DNA of 64,000 nucleotides from positions 58,053,005 to 58,117,004 of the forward strand of contig CM055101.1 of NCBI GenBank assembly GCA_029204225.1. The letters are read 5' to 3'. The notes beneath the pieces are model-generated. The model was not told where the DNA came from, searched no databases, and saw only the letters and a list, made by a program, of their open reading frames with translations. This document shows, one piece after another, positions 33,825-45,590 of the stretch. Both the position numbers and the translations under genes were made by a program. This DNA is from Diphasiastrum complanatum (Eukaryota > Streptophyta > Lycopodiopsida > Lycopodiales > Lycopodiaceae). The first letter of the stretch is position 1, and the number at the start of each line of letters is the position of its first letter.

Positions 33825-35335
33825 ATGGTGTTTAACTATTTCCTAAAGTTCAAAGCTCTAGTTGAAAAGCAATTTTCTTACAAAATCAAGATTCCTAGAA
33901 GTGATGGAGGTGGTGAGTACACTTCCAATAAATTTCATGATTATTGTAAGCTTGAAGGCATTAAAAGGGAGTTTTCTTGTGCATATACACCATCTCAAAA
34001 TGGGGTGGTTGAAAGAAAGAAAAGAACACTGTGTGAATGTGCCAAAACCATCAGAATTGAGGCATCTTTGCCAAAGGACTTTTGGGGTGAGGCTATCAAT
34101 TGTTCAGACTATCTTTGCAATAGACTCCCTCATGTTGCACTTGGAGGAAAGTCACCATATGAAGCACTCTATTTGAAGAAACCTAAGGTTGAACACCTTA
34201 GAGTATTTGGATGCATATGCTTTGTCCATATTCCCTTGGAAACGAGAAAGAAGGATGATCCTTGTGCAAGCAAAGGAGTAATGGTTGGATATTCATCCAA
34301 CAAGAAAGCCTATCGAATTTACATGCTCTCTACCTCTAAAGTAATTGATAGTAGAGATGTAGTTTTTCATGAAGAAGAAAAGTCCAATCTTGGAGGGGCC
34401 GAGATCAAGCAACCTCAAAATCTATCACCTATTGTTATTGAAGACAATCAACATATGGAGGAGTCAAGATTTGAAGATGGATGTCCTCGGATTTTCACTC
34501 CTAGAAGATCCATGAGGGAGAGATCCGAGCCCAAGAGGCTCACTTATGATGACAAAGGAAAACAAGTGGATCTTGATTCCACTTATGCTTATTTTGTTTC
34601 TCATGAGGAGCCCAAAGATGTTCAAGAAGCCCTCAATACCAAGGAGTGGTATGAGACCATGAAGATTGAATATGATGCCTTGATCACCAACCACACATGG
34701 GAGCTAGTGGATCCACCACCTTACATGCATATCATTGGATGCAAGTGGGTGTTCAAGATCAAGTACAATCATGATGGCTCCATCAACAATTACAAGGCAA
34801 GATTGTGTGCTAAAGGCTTTGCACAAATATACGGCCTTGACTATGAAGAAACCTTTGCTCCTGTAGCAAAGATGGTGACAATAAGAATCATAATCTCTCT
34901 TGCCTTATTTTTTAAGTGGAAACTGTTTCAACTTGATGTATCCAATGCTTTTTGAATGGCTATCTTGAGGAGGAGCTATACATGGAACAACCTCAAGGAT
35001 ATATCAAGGATAAATCTAAGGTGTGTTTGCTATTTAGAAGTCTTTATGGCTTAAAGCAAGCACCTATCATGGTATTCAAGACTCAACAACTTTCTACTTT
35101 CATTAGGATTTGTGCTTAGTGACTATGATCCTTCTATGTACTTAAAATTTGATGGTAGTAGTATTGTCATTCTCCTAATCTATGTAGATGACATTATTCT
35201 TAGTGGAATTTGTTTGATGCTAGTTCAAGAAACCAAAGATGCATTAGGAAAAGAATTGGACTAACAGGAACCCCAGCCGAGATCCATTACATTTTGGGCC
35301 TTAAGATTGATTTTTATGAAGAGTATTTTTATTTT
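33825..35335 (+). pseudogene. Ty1/copia integrase and RT (half element)
   Basis: An open frame to 34955 starts inside the integrase core: KIPRSDGGGEYTSNKFHDYC (second Asp), SQNGVVERKKRTLCECAKTI (catalytic Glu), then HLRVFGCICF, the linker, and RT: WYETMKIEYDAL, GCKWVFKIKYNHDGSIN, YEETFAPVAKMVTIRIII and [13 protein letters not shown] 1-base loss at 34953 shifts the frame. RT then goes on through [40 protein letters not shown] (catalytic YVDD kept) to LKIDFYEEYFYF at about 35335. The next expected motif (F-I-C-Q-S-R-Y) is found only on the other strand at 33.8 kb. Confidence 0.9.
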
Positions 35336-35690
35336 TGAGTTTGCTCAATCCGTGTGTTTTGCGCTCTTCTTTTTTCAAATCTTGCCATCTCTCTTTTCTC
35401 TCGAGAGATGTAAGCATTTTATATAGCATTCAAAGATGGTGACTGCTAATTGATGCAAATGTTATAATGACGTCCATCTATTTTTCCTCTACTTTGTTCA
35501 ATCTATAGTGTAATGTAGTTGGCGCTCTCTTTTCAATTCTTGTCCCACTCTCTCTTCTCCCAAGTCCCAAGGGATGATTTTTTCCAGGAGAAATTTTGGT
35601 TAACCATGACTTTGACCATGACTATAACCATAGTGGTTTTGTATTCTAACTACTGCGAGCAGACACTTCTTGTATTATAATTTTTAATTT
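35336..35690. repeat. Degenerate direct repeat, about 165 bp apart
   Basis: GCGCTCTTCTTTTTTCAAAT … TCTCTCTTTTCTC near 35367-35405 recurs as GCGCTCTCTTTTCAATTCTT … CTCTCTTCTCCC near 35523-35560. Non-coding; possibly LTR debris. Confidence 0.4.
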
Positions 35691-35699
35691 TGATGAATT

Positions 35700-36456
35700 C
35701 ATGCATCCAATGTGGCATTTCTTATAGGGCCCTTCTGTACTCAGGAACTCTTGTAATGCAAGAAAATGATCATATGAAACTAGTCATACAAACGTTGCGT
35801 ACCTCGTATTATCATTCTCTTCGGTTTCCTGGGTTCCAATGCTGCTTGACCAATTCGTCAAAATATTTTGCCTGGTCTGGACCCGCTTCTTCCCCGTCTT
35901 GGTTTTCAAAGAGGTTGGAATTTTCACAAATTGCTTTTTGGATGCCACCAATCATATGCTTTCAAAATTTGAAACACATCCTCGAGGCTTTGAAGCACAT
36001 TTCATTTACATTTGTGTTGATAGTCGGCTGGCAAACCTAGGAAAAACTGCCATAGAGCCAACTTTGCATCGAATGATGGTACCCTGTTCCAAAGGTCCAT
36101 GAATTAAATAAGAGTTCAAGCTCTTAGGTTCCATTTTGCAGTGCACAAATTTCAAGTAGTAGTCAACGTCATCATCACAAATTTTTTTTTAAAGACTTCT
36201 GCAAAAACATCCCTCGTAAATATCGCCACCACGATGACGCTTTGCCACATAAGAACAACACGACACTTTCAATTTTCTTCTCATCTACAACTTCATGCAG
36301 ACTGAAGTAACCGCTGCACTTAACGAGCGAATCTTTGACGACTTCAGGTTTCTTCTCTTTCTTCTCTCCTGAATAAATCTTCGGCTGAAAATCAAAATTG
36401 GACAAAGATAACAATTTGACCTGGTTTAGAAAAACTTCCATTTGCTGATCTCTCAT
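35700..36456 (-). pseudogene. Retrotransposon gag fragment (gypsy type)
   Basis: The minus strand from 36456 reads MRDQQMEVFLNQVKLL, YSGEKKEKKPEVVKDSLVKC, FSLHEVVDEKKIESVVLFLC and GKASSWWRYL. This is the common plant gag core in which a W-W follows L-x-G-x-A. Past 36190 the frame is lost, but later motifs appear down to about 35830 (DQAKYFDELVKQHWNPGN). No knuckle or protease is found. It is unrelated in detail to the gags at 0.3 and 54 kb. Confidence 0.7.
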
Positions 36457-38170
36457 CTAATTCCGATTATTTATATCGTTGAGCGCCGTACTCAACTGTT
36501 GGCAAATTACCATATACGATGGTGCATCTGGATTTGTAGCTTTTCTTCGAACATCTCGATTTATCTATTCGTGGAAATTACTAAAACTAGTTAATATTTG
36601 ATTAACTATTAGTGAAGTACAGTTGATCAAAATCTGACTGAATTTGTTTTAAATTTTTTTTAAAAATTTACGTAACTTAAAAATTCGTCAAAAATACTAT
36701 CAGTATTTAGACAATTGAAATCAAAAAAACGATTCACTATTTGATTCCTAATCTTACTGAATTAAACATGCAGGACATGCAACATTAACTGTTTTTTTTG
36801 ACTTTACGGAATTTTACGTAAATTTTAGTTCTACGAAAATTGTTGGCCACTTATACTGAGCACATGCGTATAACCACTCAAAACAAATGTAAATCTCTCA
36901 TACATGTCAGAATCACTCTGAGAATTAACATGCAATCAATCCATGCAAGCATAGTACCACAAATTAGGAAATTGGCTAGCATGCAATCAGAACAATTTCA
37001 AATTTTATCAATTTTACTCACAAAATTGCAAAATTTCAGACGACCATATCTTTGGTTACAGGACACCAAATTAGGTGTTGTAAAGCTCAAAACAAAGAGA
37101 GACCTAGTGATCAAGACACTTTCCACATCCGCTTCCCATCTAGACTTCACACGTGTGAGATCATAGAAGCTAAAAATCCGTAGTAGGACGCACTTTTTCT
37201 AGACCAATTGATCAAAAACCATGCAACACCTCACCAAGCCCAAAAGTGATGCTATAAACAGTCTTAAACGGTCAATTATACTTCCATGAAGCATTTATAC
37301 AGGTCTTATGAAGCAATATGGACTGAGAACATAGATTTCTTGACTTGTAGAATTCAAAATAGCTTCAAACTTGATGGACATGAAGCATAGGCCACCTGCC
37401 ATCAATTTACAAGTCAGATAGCTTGCTAAGAAGGTGAAAAGAATGCTAATCATGTTGCAAAAAAATTCAGAATGATCTCCTCATGGATTTAGAGAGATCC
37501 ATCCCCCAAAAATCACCAAAAATGGTCATTTTTTGCACATTTTTTTTACTTCCTACAAGCTCAATTGTTGGAATTCTTGGCTCTAACTTCATGGAAAGCC
37601 TCAAAAGACTTTGATTCACCTCTTTACAAGCTCTACATGGTGTTTACAACCACCTACTATCCAACTTTATGAAAAAACAATCAAAAATCATGATTTTTAG
37701 CTCTTTTCGATTTTTTCTTCACTATAAAGTGGAAATGCGTGACATGCAACTCTTTCTCTAGCACATGCAAACCAATTTACAAAATTATAGGCATCTAATT
37801 ATCTGATCTTGCTAGATTTTGGCTCTTACTATGTATTTTGTGTCAAAAAGCATGAAAAACCAAGCAATTTTGACCAAAACATAGCCTAGAATCATAAATA
37901 ATTGGAAGATCTGGCATGCATCATTAATTTCATCCCTAATATGAAAATACACTTGCTAAAAATTCAGATCTACACAAGATTTGAGCTACACAAGAAAAAA
38001 CTTCAAAAAAGCAACACAAATTGGCTTTCTAAGACAATTCACCATAAATCACAAAAAGAATCTACAAAACTATTCATGGTTCCTTATGCACACAAGTAAG
38101 TATAATACTGAGCCTTATTTGATGTACTGCTAGCTTTACTTTGGTAAGATGTCAACAAAGTGATCAATAA
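36457..38170. other. AT-rich non-coding stretch
   Basis: No supported ORF. It contains the 12-bp palindrome TCACACGTGTGA at 37147-37158. Composition and frequent CATGCAA words suggest old LTR or intron DNA, possibly an intron of the exon-like segments that follow. Confidence 0.3.
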
Positions 38171-38189
38171 AAAAATATTCGTTTTGTAG

Positions 38190-38967
38190 GCTGCATTGGA
38201 GTTTAAATATGATCTCCATGGCCAGCCACTATTGTGGATGGGGTGGTGAAACATGTATGTTTAAAAATGAATTTTTGTGAAAATAGTCTCAAAAGTTTCG
38301 ATAAACAACTTCTTATGATCCTTGAAGTATTACCAACTTCAGTCACATCTGTGGCCAGACCAAGAATAATATCAATCAAGGTATCATCGTTAGTGATGAA
38401 TGTATTCAAAATTTTATTTAGATAAACCTTATATGAAAATGTATTCAAAATTTTATTTCGATAAACTTTGTATTTGTTTTCGATGCACAAACTCCCCAAC
38501 AACAAGATGCACTTAGTTGTAGGTGGTTTAAGTTCTATAATGCAATGATATTTTTTGAGTGGTATAATTTTCAACAAGACACGGTTGATATTGAGCAAGT
38601 AAGCATCATGATCCTTCTTGTTTTTTACTTTATATATTTTTCATTATGAATGCAACTGTATTTCTCAATCTAATGTTGTGTTTGTTTGCAGTTCTCGCTT
38701 GGTGTGTACGCATGTAATGAAGTGTATAAGTTCAGACAAGATTTAATCAACCTCATCCTTTCAAAGGCAATTATATGTGATCCTAGAAATGATAAGGTTG
38801 ATCTAGAAGCAAGGTCAAAATTAAAAGCCCTTTCTCCTGATGTCGCTATTATGAATCACAAAGGTGTTGTAGTTTATAATGAGATATCTACTATTAAAGA
38901 AGAGATCAAGCTGATGGAGCACACACCAAAGAAACAGAGGAAGCCACATAGCCACAAGAAAAAATAG
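38190..38967 (+). other. Exon-like segments of an unidentified gene (3' end)
   Basis: Three coding-like blocks occur in order. Block 1, about 38215-38425, reads PATIVDGVVKHVCLKMNF and KSFDKQLLMILEVLPTSVTS. Block 2, about 38505-38599, reads CRWFKFYNAMIFFEWYNFQQ then DTVDIEQ and ends at a donor GCAA/GTAAGC. Block 3 starts after acceptor TTTGTTTGCAG at 38691 and reads SLGVYACNEVYKFRQDLI to KKQRKPHSHKKK, stop at 38965-38967. The lysine-rich tail looks like a natural C-terminus. A short direct duplication (about 38388-38420 and 38433-38462) lies between blocks 1 and 2. I do not recognise the family. It could be a degraded host gene or one carried by a transposon. Confidence 0.4.
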
Positions 38968-39925
38968 TCAAATCTAAAGACCATAGTGAAATGAAGCATA
39001 GTTTGTAAAAAAAGCCCGACGTTCGGGACTCATTTTTATTAATATAAAAATCTTTAACATTGTACTACATTTATTTTCACGATCTCGTGTGCTTGCTTTT
39101 GCATATCATGGCTCTTCTATCACCTTGATCATCGTACCTAGATCTTTGCATTTTGTAAATTGTTCTTGCCTTTTTCGTATCTGCAAATGAAAAAATGTTT
39201 GATTAAAGACTGCATAGAACATAACTTTGTATCACTAACAAATTACAGCATTAAATTTAATTTTGATATTAAGAAACTTACCAGTTTCTCATGGACAATG
39301 AACCTAAAGTATTTTGGAAGCTCGTATTGTAATAAGACAAGCTCTGTTCAGATATAGTGAAGGTTGCTGTCTTCTTCAACTGCAATAGTAGCAATGAGTT
39401 CATCATTGTATGTAATGTCACTCTACTTTCTATCAATGTGTTCATCTTGTTCCATGTCTTGATCTAATGGTATCCGTGTTGTACCACTCTTTTTTCATCT
39501 TTGATAGTTGAAATTAAGGCTCAACGTTTGTCTTTGAATTCAATATCAAAAGCTAATGGAGTCTTTTTTTTTATTTGACAATCTGTATCTTAGTTTGATT
39601 TATGGTCCCAACCTTGGTCCATAAGTTCTGACAATATATCATCTGACAAATCCTTACAAACAAATAATGTCGGTGTTCTATGCACATTTGTAGTTGAAAA
39701 AAAAATCAACAAATACATTCAAAGAAATAAACCAACTTAATCGAACATTTTTGGACCCCATACTTATTTTCATAGAATTCTTTACATTAGTAAAGAGCTT
39801 GCATCGAAATGATTCTGAAACAATGTTGTCAAGAGTAATCCATTCTTCACTATCCAAGCTTGGAAGTGTAAGGGCCTCAAGGTTTCCAAATCTTCCATGC
39901 ATATCTAGAATGTAAAGTGATTCAT
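38968..39925. other. Flank after exon-like segments
   Basis: A small perfect hairpin CCCGA-CGT-TCGGG at about 39018-39030 is followed by a T run and AATATAAA, a plausible 3' UTR. Further right only short ORFs occur. One on the minus strand at 39902-39678 (MHGRFGNLEALTLPSLDSEE) may be part of a transposon but has no motif I can name. Confidence 0.3.
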
Positions 39926-39939
39926 GTCAAGAATTAGAT

Positions 39940-40186
39940 ATGCAACATCAAGCATTCACCAAAAGAAGACGGAAGAAGAACACACACTATCACTCTATCA
40001 CTCTAACACATACAAAATGTAAAATGTACAAATAAACCCTGAACTCTGATAGAGAGAGAAAACCTATGAGTAGACTAATAGACTAGCCTACAGTTACTGA
40101 CAACTGGTCACAACTATCAACATTAATGTACATCGTAAACAATAACAATGAATTTTATCATTGATTTCTAACACTCTCCCTCAATG
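39940..40186 (-). mobile_element. Ty1/copia 3' LTR and polypurine tract
   Basis: On the minus strand TTGAGGGAGAG precedes TGTTAGAAATCAATG (LTR start 40173). The LTR runs down to roughly 39940. It closes the element read from 44.2 kb on the same strand. I find no matching 5' LTR to the right of 44.2 kb. Confidence 0.65.
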
Positions 40187-40199
40187 ATAAAACTACATT

Positions 40200-43100
40200 C
40201 TTCTATTCCTAATAGAGTACGAAACCTCTCAAATTTACATCTACCTAATGACTTAGTAAAAATATCTACCATTTGATCTTCAGATTTACAAAAAACAAGA
40301 TCAATGGCTCCATCAAGAATTTTCTCTCAAACAAAATGGTAGTGTATTTCAATGTGCATAACACTGGATTTTTGGCAAGGTGAATGCAACTTTTATTATC
40401 GCAAGATATAGTAGTCGCATCCACCTGTGGTTGACCTAGATCCACAAGCAATCTTCGTAACCATATGGCTTCTTGTGTAGCATTGTCGAGTGCTCGATAT
40501 TCAGCTTCCGTCGATGATAAGATTACTGTAGGTTGCTTTTTGCTGCTCCATGAAATTGTAGTTGTAGCATAACTGAATGTATGACCATTGGTAGGTCTTC
40601 TGTCATCAATATTACCTGCCCAATTGGCATCTGTATAACCTACCAACACTGGCGCTTCAGGCTAATCATACTTCAAACCAAAATTCAATGTCCCTCGAAT
40701 GTATCTGAGAATACGTTTAGTAGACTTCCAATGTGCTTGACTAGGATCTTGCATAAATTGACTAACAACACCGACAACATAAGAAATATCAGGTCGTGTG
40801 TGTGTCAAATAAATCAAACTACCCACCAGCTATCTATATAAATAAGCATCCACTTTCTTAGATTCATCATATGCAGTAAGATTCATGTTGACATCCATAG
40901 GTGTACTCATGCATATTTGAACTTATAAAGCAAATCTCATGCATATTTCCTTTGTGTAAGAAAGACCATGTCTTCCTTTTGCCATACTTCAATGCCAAGA
41001 CAATAGTGCATCAATCCTAGATCAGTCATGTCAAAAGCATTGGAAAGATCTGATTTGATTTCATCGATTAACTTCTCATTACTTCTTGTAATAATAAAAT
41101 CATCCACGTACAAGACAGTGAACACTATATCTGAATCTTGCATTAGAATGTAAAGATTAGGATTAGCATCACTCTTTATCATTCCTCTTCACTTGAAGTG
41201 TTCATCAATGCAAGAGTACCATGTCCGTGGGGCTTGCTTCAATCCATAAATGGATTTGTTGAGCTTACAAACAAGATGCTCTCTCCCTGACTCAACAGAT
41301 TTTTGCACTCCATTAAGAAAAGTAGATTTAACATCCATTTGTTGGATCTTCCAACCATAGAAAGCAGAAATAGCAATGATAGAACGTATAGTCACCATCT
41401 TAGCTACGGGTGCGAAGGTTTCCTCAAAATCAATACCTTCTTGTTGCTCAAATCCTCTCGCAACCAATTGTAATTTGTACTTGTTGAGTTGCCCATCTGC
41501 TCCATATTTGATCTTATAAATCCATTTGCAAGTGATAGGCTTCTTACCATCAGGTAGCTCAACCGAATTCCACGTCCTCTTTTTCGACATGGCTTCCATT
41601 TCTGTTTCCATAGCTGCATGCCACTCCTTGTGCTCCTTTGCTTCATAAAAAATGTTTGGTTCTTGAGCCTTGAGCACAGAGCCCATCAGGGCTAGATTCA
41701 TCTCTAATCTTGCAGGAGGTTTTCGATTTCTACTTGATCTTCTAAACTCTCCCTGCTCACTTGATTTGGGAGTATCTCCCTTATTAGCATCACTTGTTAT
41801 TGACAAGTATCACTTAGGCACTCTCCTAGGAGTCTCATTATTAACCCTGTCTTTTTCAATTGGCTCTTGTATATCGACACCATCTTCTTCCTTCACTTGC
41901 ACTTTAGCTTTATCATCAAAGAGATCAATTGTCAATTTTATCTGGTCATTTTGACCCATCTCATCAAAAGTAGCATCTCTGGAAATCACGATCTTTTGTG
42001 CATCTGTGTCATACATCCTATATGCCTTGGCTCTTTCATCATATCCAAGGAGAATACACTTAACAGCTTTTGCATCCAGCTTCTTTCGTTTTTCATCAGG
42101 CACATGAGCATAAGCATCACAACCAATACTCGTAAATGAGAAACATAGGTTTCTTTTCAGTAAAAGCTTCATAAGGTGTCTTACCCTCCACGGACTTAGT
42201 AGGACACCGATTCAAGATATGAGTAGCTGTGTTGCATGCTTCTGCCCAAAAAGTATTTGGCAAATCTTTGTTCTTAAACATTGCCCTAGCCATCTCCACA
42301 ATGGATCTGTTTTTCCATTCTGCAATTCCATTCTGTTGTGGTGAATATGTAGTTTGTCTCTTGATTCCTTGATCCTTGCAAAAATTTATAAACTCTGTTG
42401 AAAAATACTCACTGCCACCATCTGATCTGAGGATCTTAATATAACAACCTGTTTGTTTTTCAACTAGAGCCTTGAACTCTCTAAACTTGGCAAAAGCATC
42501 AGATTTCTTGCTTATGAAATAAATCCAGATACGTCTACTATAGTCATCAATAAATGTGATGAAATAGTAACAACCACTAATGGACCTAGTTTTATTGGTC
42601 CACACAGCTCACTAAGAACAAGATCAAAAATGCCATTGGCTCCTCTTGCTCCATCTTTGGAAAATCTCTCTCTATGTTGTTTTCCCAAAATGCAACCCTC
42701 ACAAATTTTTTCTTCAAAAGAGATATCAGACAATCCAACAACTAGATTACCTCTTTTAAGGATTTGCAAGCTTTGAGCACTAATGTGACCAAACCTTTGA
42801 TGCCAAATGTCACTTCGACTATCAACAGTGCTTACCATACTTGAGTAAAAGATCTCGCATTCAATTTGTAGAGTCAATTCTTGTTAATTCTAGCTCCTGT
42901 AGCAATTACTTTGTAGTGATTCTTGATGTCCTTGACGAGACATTTGTCGCTGTCAAACTCAACCTTGAGTTGTTGATCAGCCATCGTCCCAACAAATAGT
43001 AGATTGCTAGCTAAGCCATGTACATATTGCACATTGCTTATCTATTATATCTTTCCACTAGCTAACTTCACTGGTACCACTCCAACTCCTTTAACATATA

Positions 43101-44225
43101 GCAATTTACCATGTCCAACTTCATCACCATTGTCAGTTTTCTTGAGTTCACAAAACCACTCTTTCCTTGAAGTCATGTGCTTGGATGCACCACTATCAAT
43201 GTACTAGGTATCCTTGGCTTCATCACTTGTCATTAATGCTGTAATGAACAATTTTGAACTCTCACCTGTATCATCTTCATATTGATCATCATCGTATTCA
43301 TGTTGATCAGTATAATTGTCTTCATAATAATAGTCATCAAATTGATGTTGATCAGCATAATTTTCCGCTTGCCATTTGTCTTTTCTTTGTTCCATCTCCT
43401 TCTATTTCTTGAAACATTCATGCTCCCAGTGGCCAGGTTTGTTGCAATTTGTTGCAATACCTACAATTTGTAGGTTTATTTTGTCTTGAATAGCCGCATC
43501 CTTGACCTCGGCCTTGATTCCAATTGCCTCGATTTGGACTATTGTTGACTTGCTCATGAAGTTGTTGAAATGATCCCCGGCTTGAGTTTCCTCCTCTCGA
43601 TCGATACTCCACCTTATCCTCTAACTGCAAGAGCTTGATCATAGCTCTTGTTACGATGATTCAAGTTCTCTTGATGTTGCTCTTCTTGCAAAAAAAATCC
43701 ACCTAGTTCCTCATAGGTTGGAAGATTTTCTCTTGTGGATATACTTGTCACAAACATTTGATGTGACTCACTCAGACTATTCAATGTCACTTGCACGATC
43801 TCACGGTCTTGTACTCGCTCTCCAATTGCTGCTAATTGGTCACGGATCTCTTTGATCTTTAGTATGTGATCGACAATAGTTGCACCATCATCCATCCGCA
43901 ATGTATGCAACTTCGTCCTCAAAAATAGTATTCGAGATGTATTTGTCGTTTCAAACAATGCCTTCAATGTATCCCATACTTCTTTTGGTGCTTCTGAATC
44001 TGAAATATAGGGAATAATTGCATCTCTAATTGATAAGTTGATGACATTTTGGGCTTTCCGTTTTCTCTTATCAAATGCTCGCTGATCTTCCTCAATCACT
44101 GGCCTTGTCTCTTCACCTGTCACGATCTCCCATAGCTCCTTTTCCATCAAAATGTTCTTCAGTTTGAATTTTCAAACTACATAGTTGCCGGCACCTTCCA
44201 ATTTGCTTGACTCATTAAGGACACT
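40200..44225 (-). pseudogene. Ty1/copia element, gag to RNase H, nearly complete but broken
   Basis: Read from 44225 down, gag begins SSKLEGAGNYVV, a TGA, then LKNILMEKELWEIVTGEE and ends near 43614. A knuckle CRYC … HWEHEC (about 43470-43420) is frameshifted by a 10-bp tandem duplication. Protease follows (YIDSGASKHMTSRKEW, about 43195). The integrase zinc domain is WHQRFGHIS … CEGCILGKQHR (42.85-42.6 kb). The core FIDDYSRRIW, LRSDGGSEY, PQQNGIAEWKNRSI comes next. RT (41806-40937) keeps TFLNG, YGLKQAP and YVDDFII. RNase H ([42 protein letters not shown]) ends near 40200. At least seven stops or shifts prevent a full polyprotein, but all domains are present, making it the best-preserved element here. 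Confidence 0.93.
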
Positions 44226-44306
44226 CTCGTTTAGATTACTGGATAGATGAGTCTGGATCACAAAATTTATCACACCACAGAACTATAGATTCTTGGTTGT
44301 ACACCT

Positions 44307-44550
44307 GATATCGGTACAATGCGCGAGTGCACGACTGCTCGAGATTGTCTTTAGCCCGCGTGGATCCGATATTGGTACAGGTATGCGATATCGGTATGAT
44401 GTGCGGATGTACGACTCCTTAGTATTTTCTTTACCGTCGGCGCATGGATCCGATATTGGTACGAATATACTATATCTGTACGACACATGCGGATGTACGA
44501 CTGTTCAGGATTTTTCTTACCTCTGGCGCGTCGACCCGATATTGGTATGG
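44307..44550. repeat. 80-bp tandem repeat, three units
   Basis: Units begin at 44307, 44387 and 44471. Each contains GATATCGGTA (or TATATCTGTA), a GYGCGR word, GTACGACT or GCACGACT, TTTCTTTA-like T runs, GGATCCGATATTGGTA. It sits immediately upstream of the copia gag on the minus strand, where a leader or LTR would be, and is richer in CpG than its surroundings. Confidence 0.8.
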
Positions 44551-45144
44551 AAAAGATGAAAAGTAGAGGGAATATAAGAACTTTCAGAGAGGATATTATA
44601 GATTCTCCACTTTGGCGCGGCGGCTATGTCGCCTCCCCTTTGCAAAGATTTCAAAATATGTGATCGTTCAAAAGACAGGTTATCCAACATACTCCAATTT
44701 CTTGTCTAATATGCAATTAAAAGGCTTGTAATTATGACACAAACCCATTTTCAATGGATATGTGTCAAAATTGCAAATTTTTGAGCTACAAAATTTTTGT
44801 CTCACATGGGCGCTCATTGTAACCCAATCAGTTCGAAGTGTCTTGGATAATATTTAGTTCACTAATTTGTCCTCCTCTACAGAGGGAGGAAATTTGGTTT
44901 TGTTCTTTTCTAGCTAAAATCAAAGACAAGATTTGCATTTACAAAGGAGGTGAAGTTAATTAATATTAGTACATTGTCTTGACGTTTGGACCCTATTTGT
45001 TGCGGCTACCCATCTTCTAGTAAATACACATATTACCAGTGGGGTTAAGTTACCAAAACTGGGCAGGCACACCAGAAATTCAATTAGAGTTTTAAAAATT
45101 GACGATTTTCTCTCTCCTACATGGCATTCCTTAGAAGGCCCTTT
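44551..45144. other. Non-coding stretch
   Basis: No ORF or repeat supported; lies between two copia elements on opposite strands. Confidence 0.35.
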
Positions 45145-45590
45145 TGTTGGATTTTAATGCCTAGGTCCAAATCTATTCGATAATGAGCATTATGAAATTT
45201 GTACATACTACAAAAAAAAAAAATCTCGAAGTCCGACTCTATTGACTCCATCAACTTCGACCATCAACTCATTCGACTTACTCGACTCCATCGACACTCG
45301 ACTCACTCAACACTCCATCGACTCTCGACTAACTTGACTCCATTGACTTACTCGACATACTCGACTCCCTCATCAAGTCAGCTCAAATTCGATATAGGAA
45401 AAAGTCTATCCATGTACTATGAGTCGATTCCAACTCACGTTGTGATCAGAAGGACGATGTTGACAATCCACCTAATTGTACATAGATTTACTATTCACAA
45501 CGATGGCTACTATAGGACGGATCTAGTAAATTAAGTAGATTCAAACTTATACTCTCAAGTAATGATCACCAAATTATAATCATCAACATG
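45145..45590 (+). mobile_element. Ty1/copia LTR start with CGACTC-rich run
   Basis: TGTTGGATTT at 45145 matches the LTR starts at 23876 and 26979. Inside, 45226-45370 consists of irregular repeats of ACTCGACTCCAT-like words. The element's gag follows, so this is probably its 5' LTR and leader; the right end is not defined. Confidence 0.5.

Noticed and set aside
39015-39045. Rho-independent terminator-like hairpin plus T run, suggesting organelle DNA
   Set aside because: A single 5-bp stem is weak, and nothing around it resembles plastid or mitochondrial genes.
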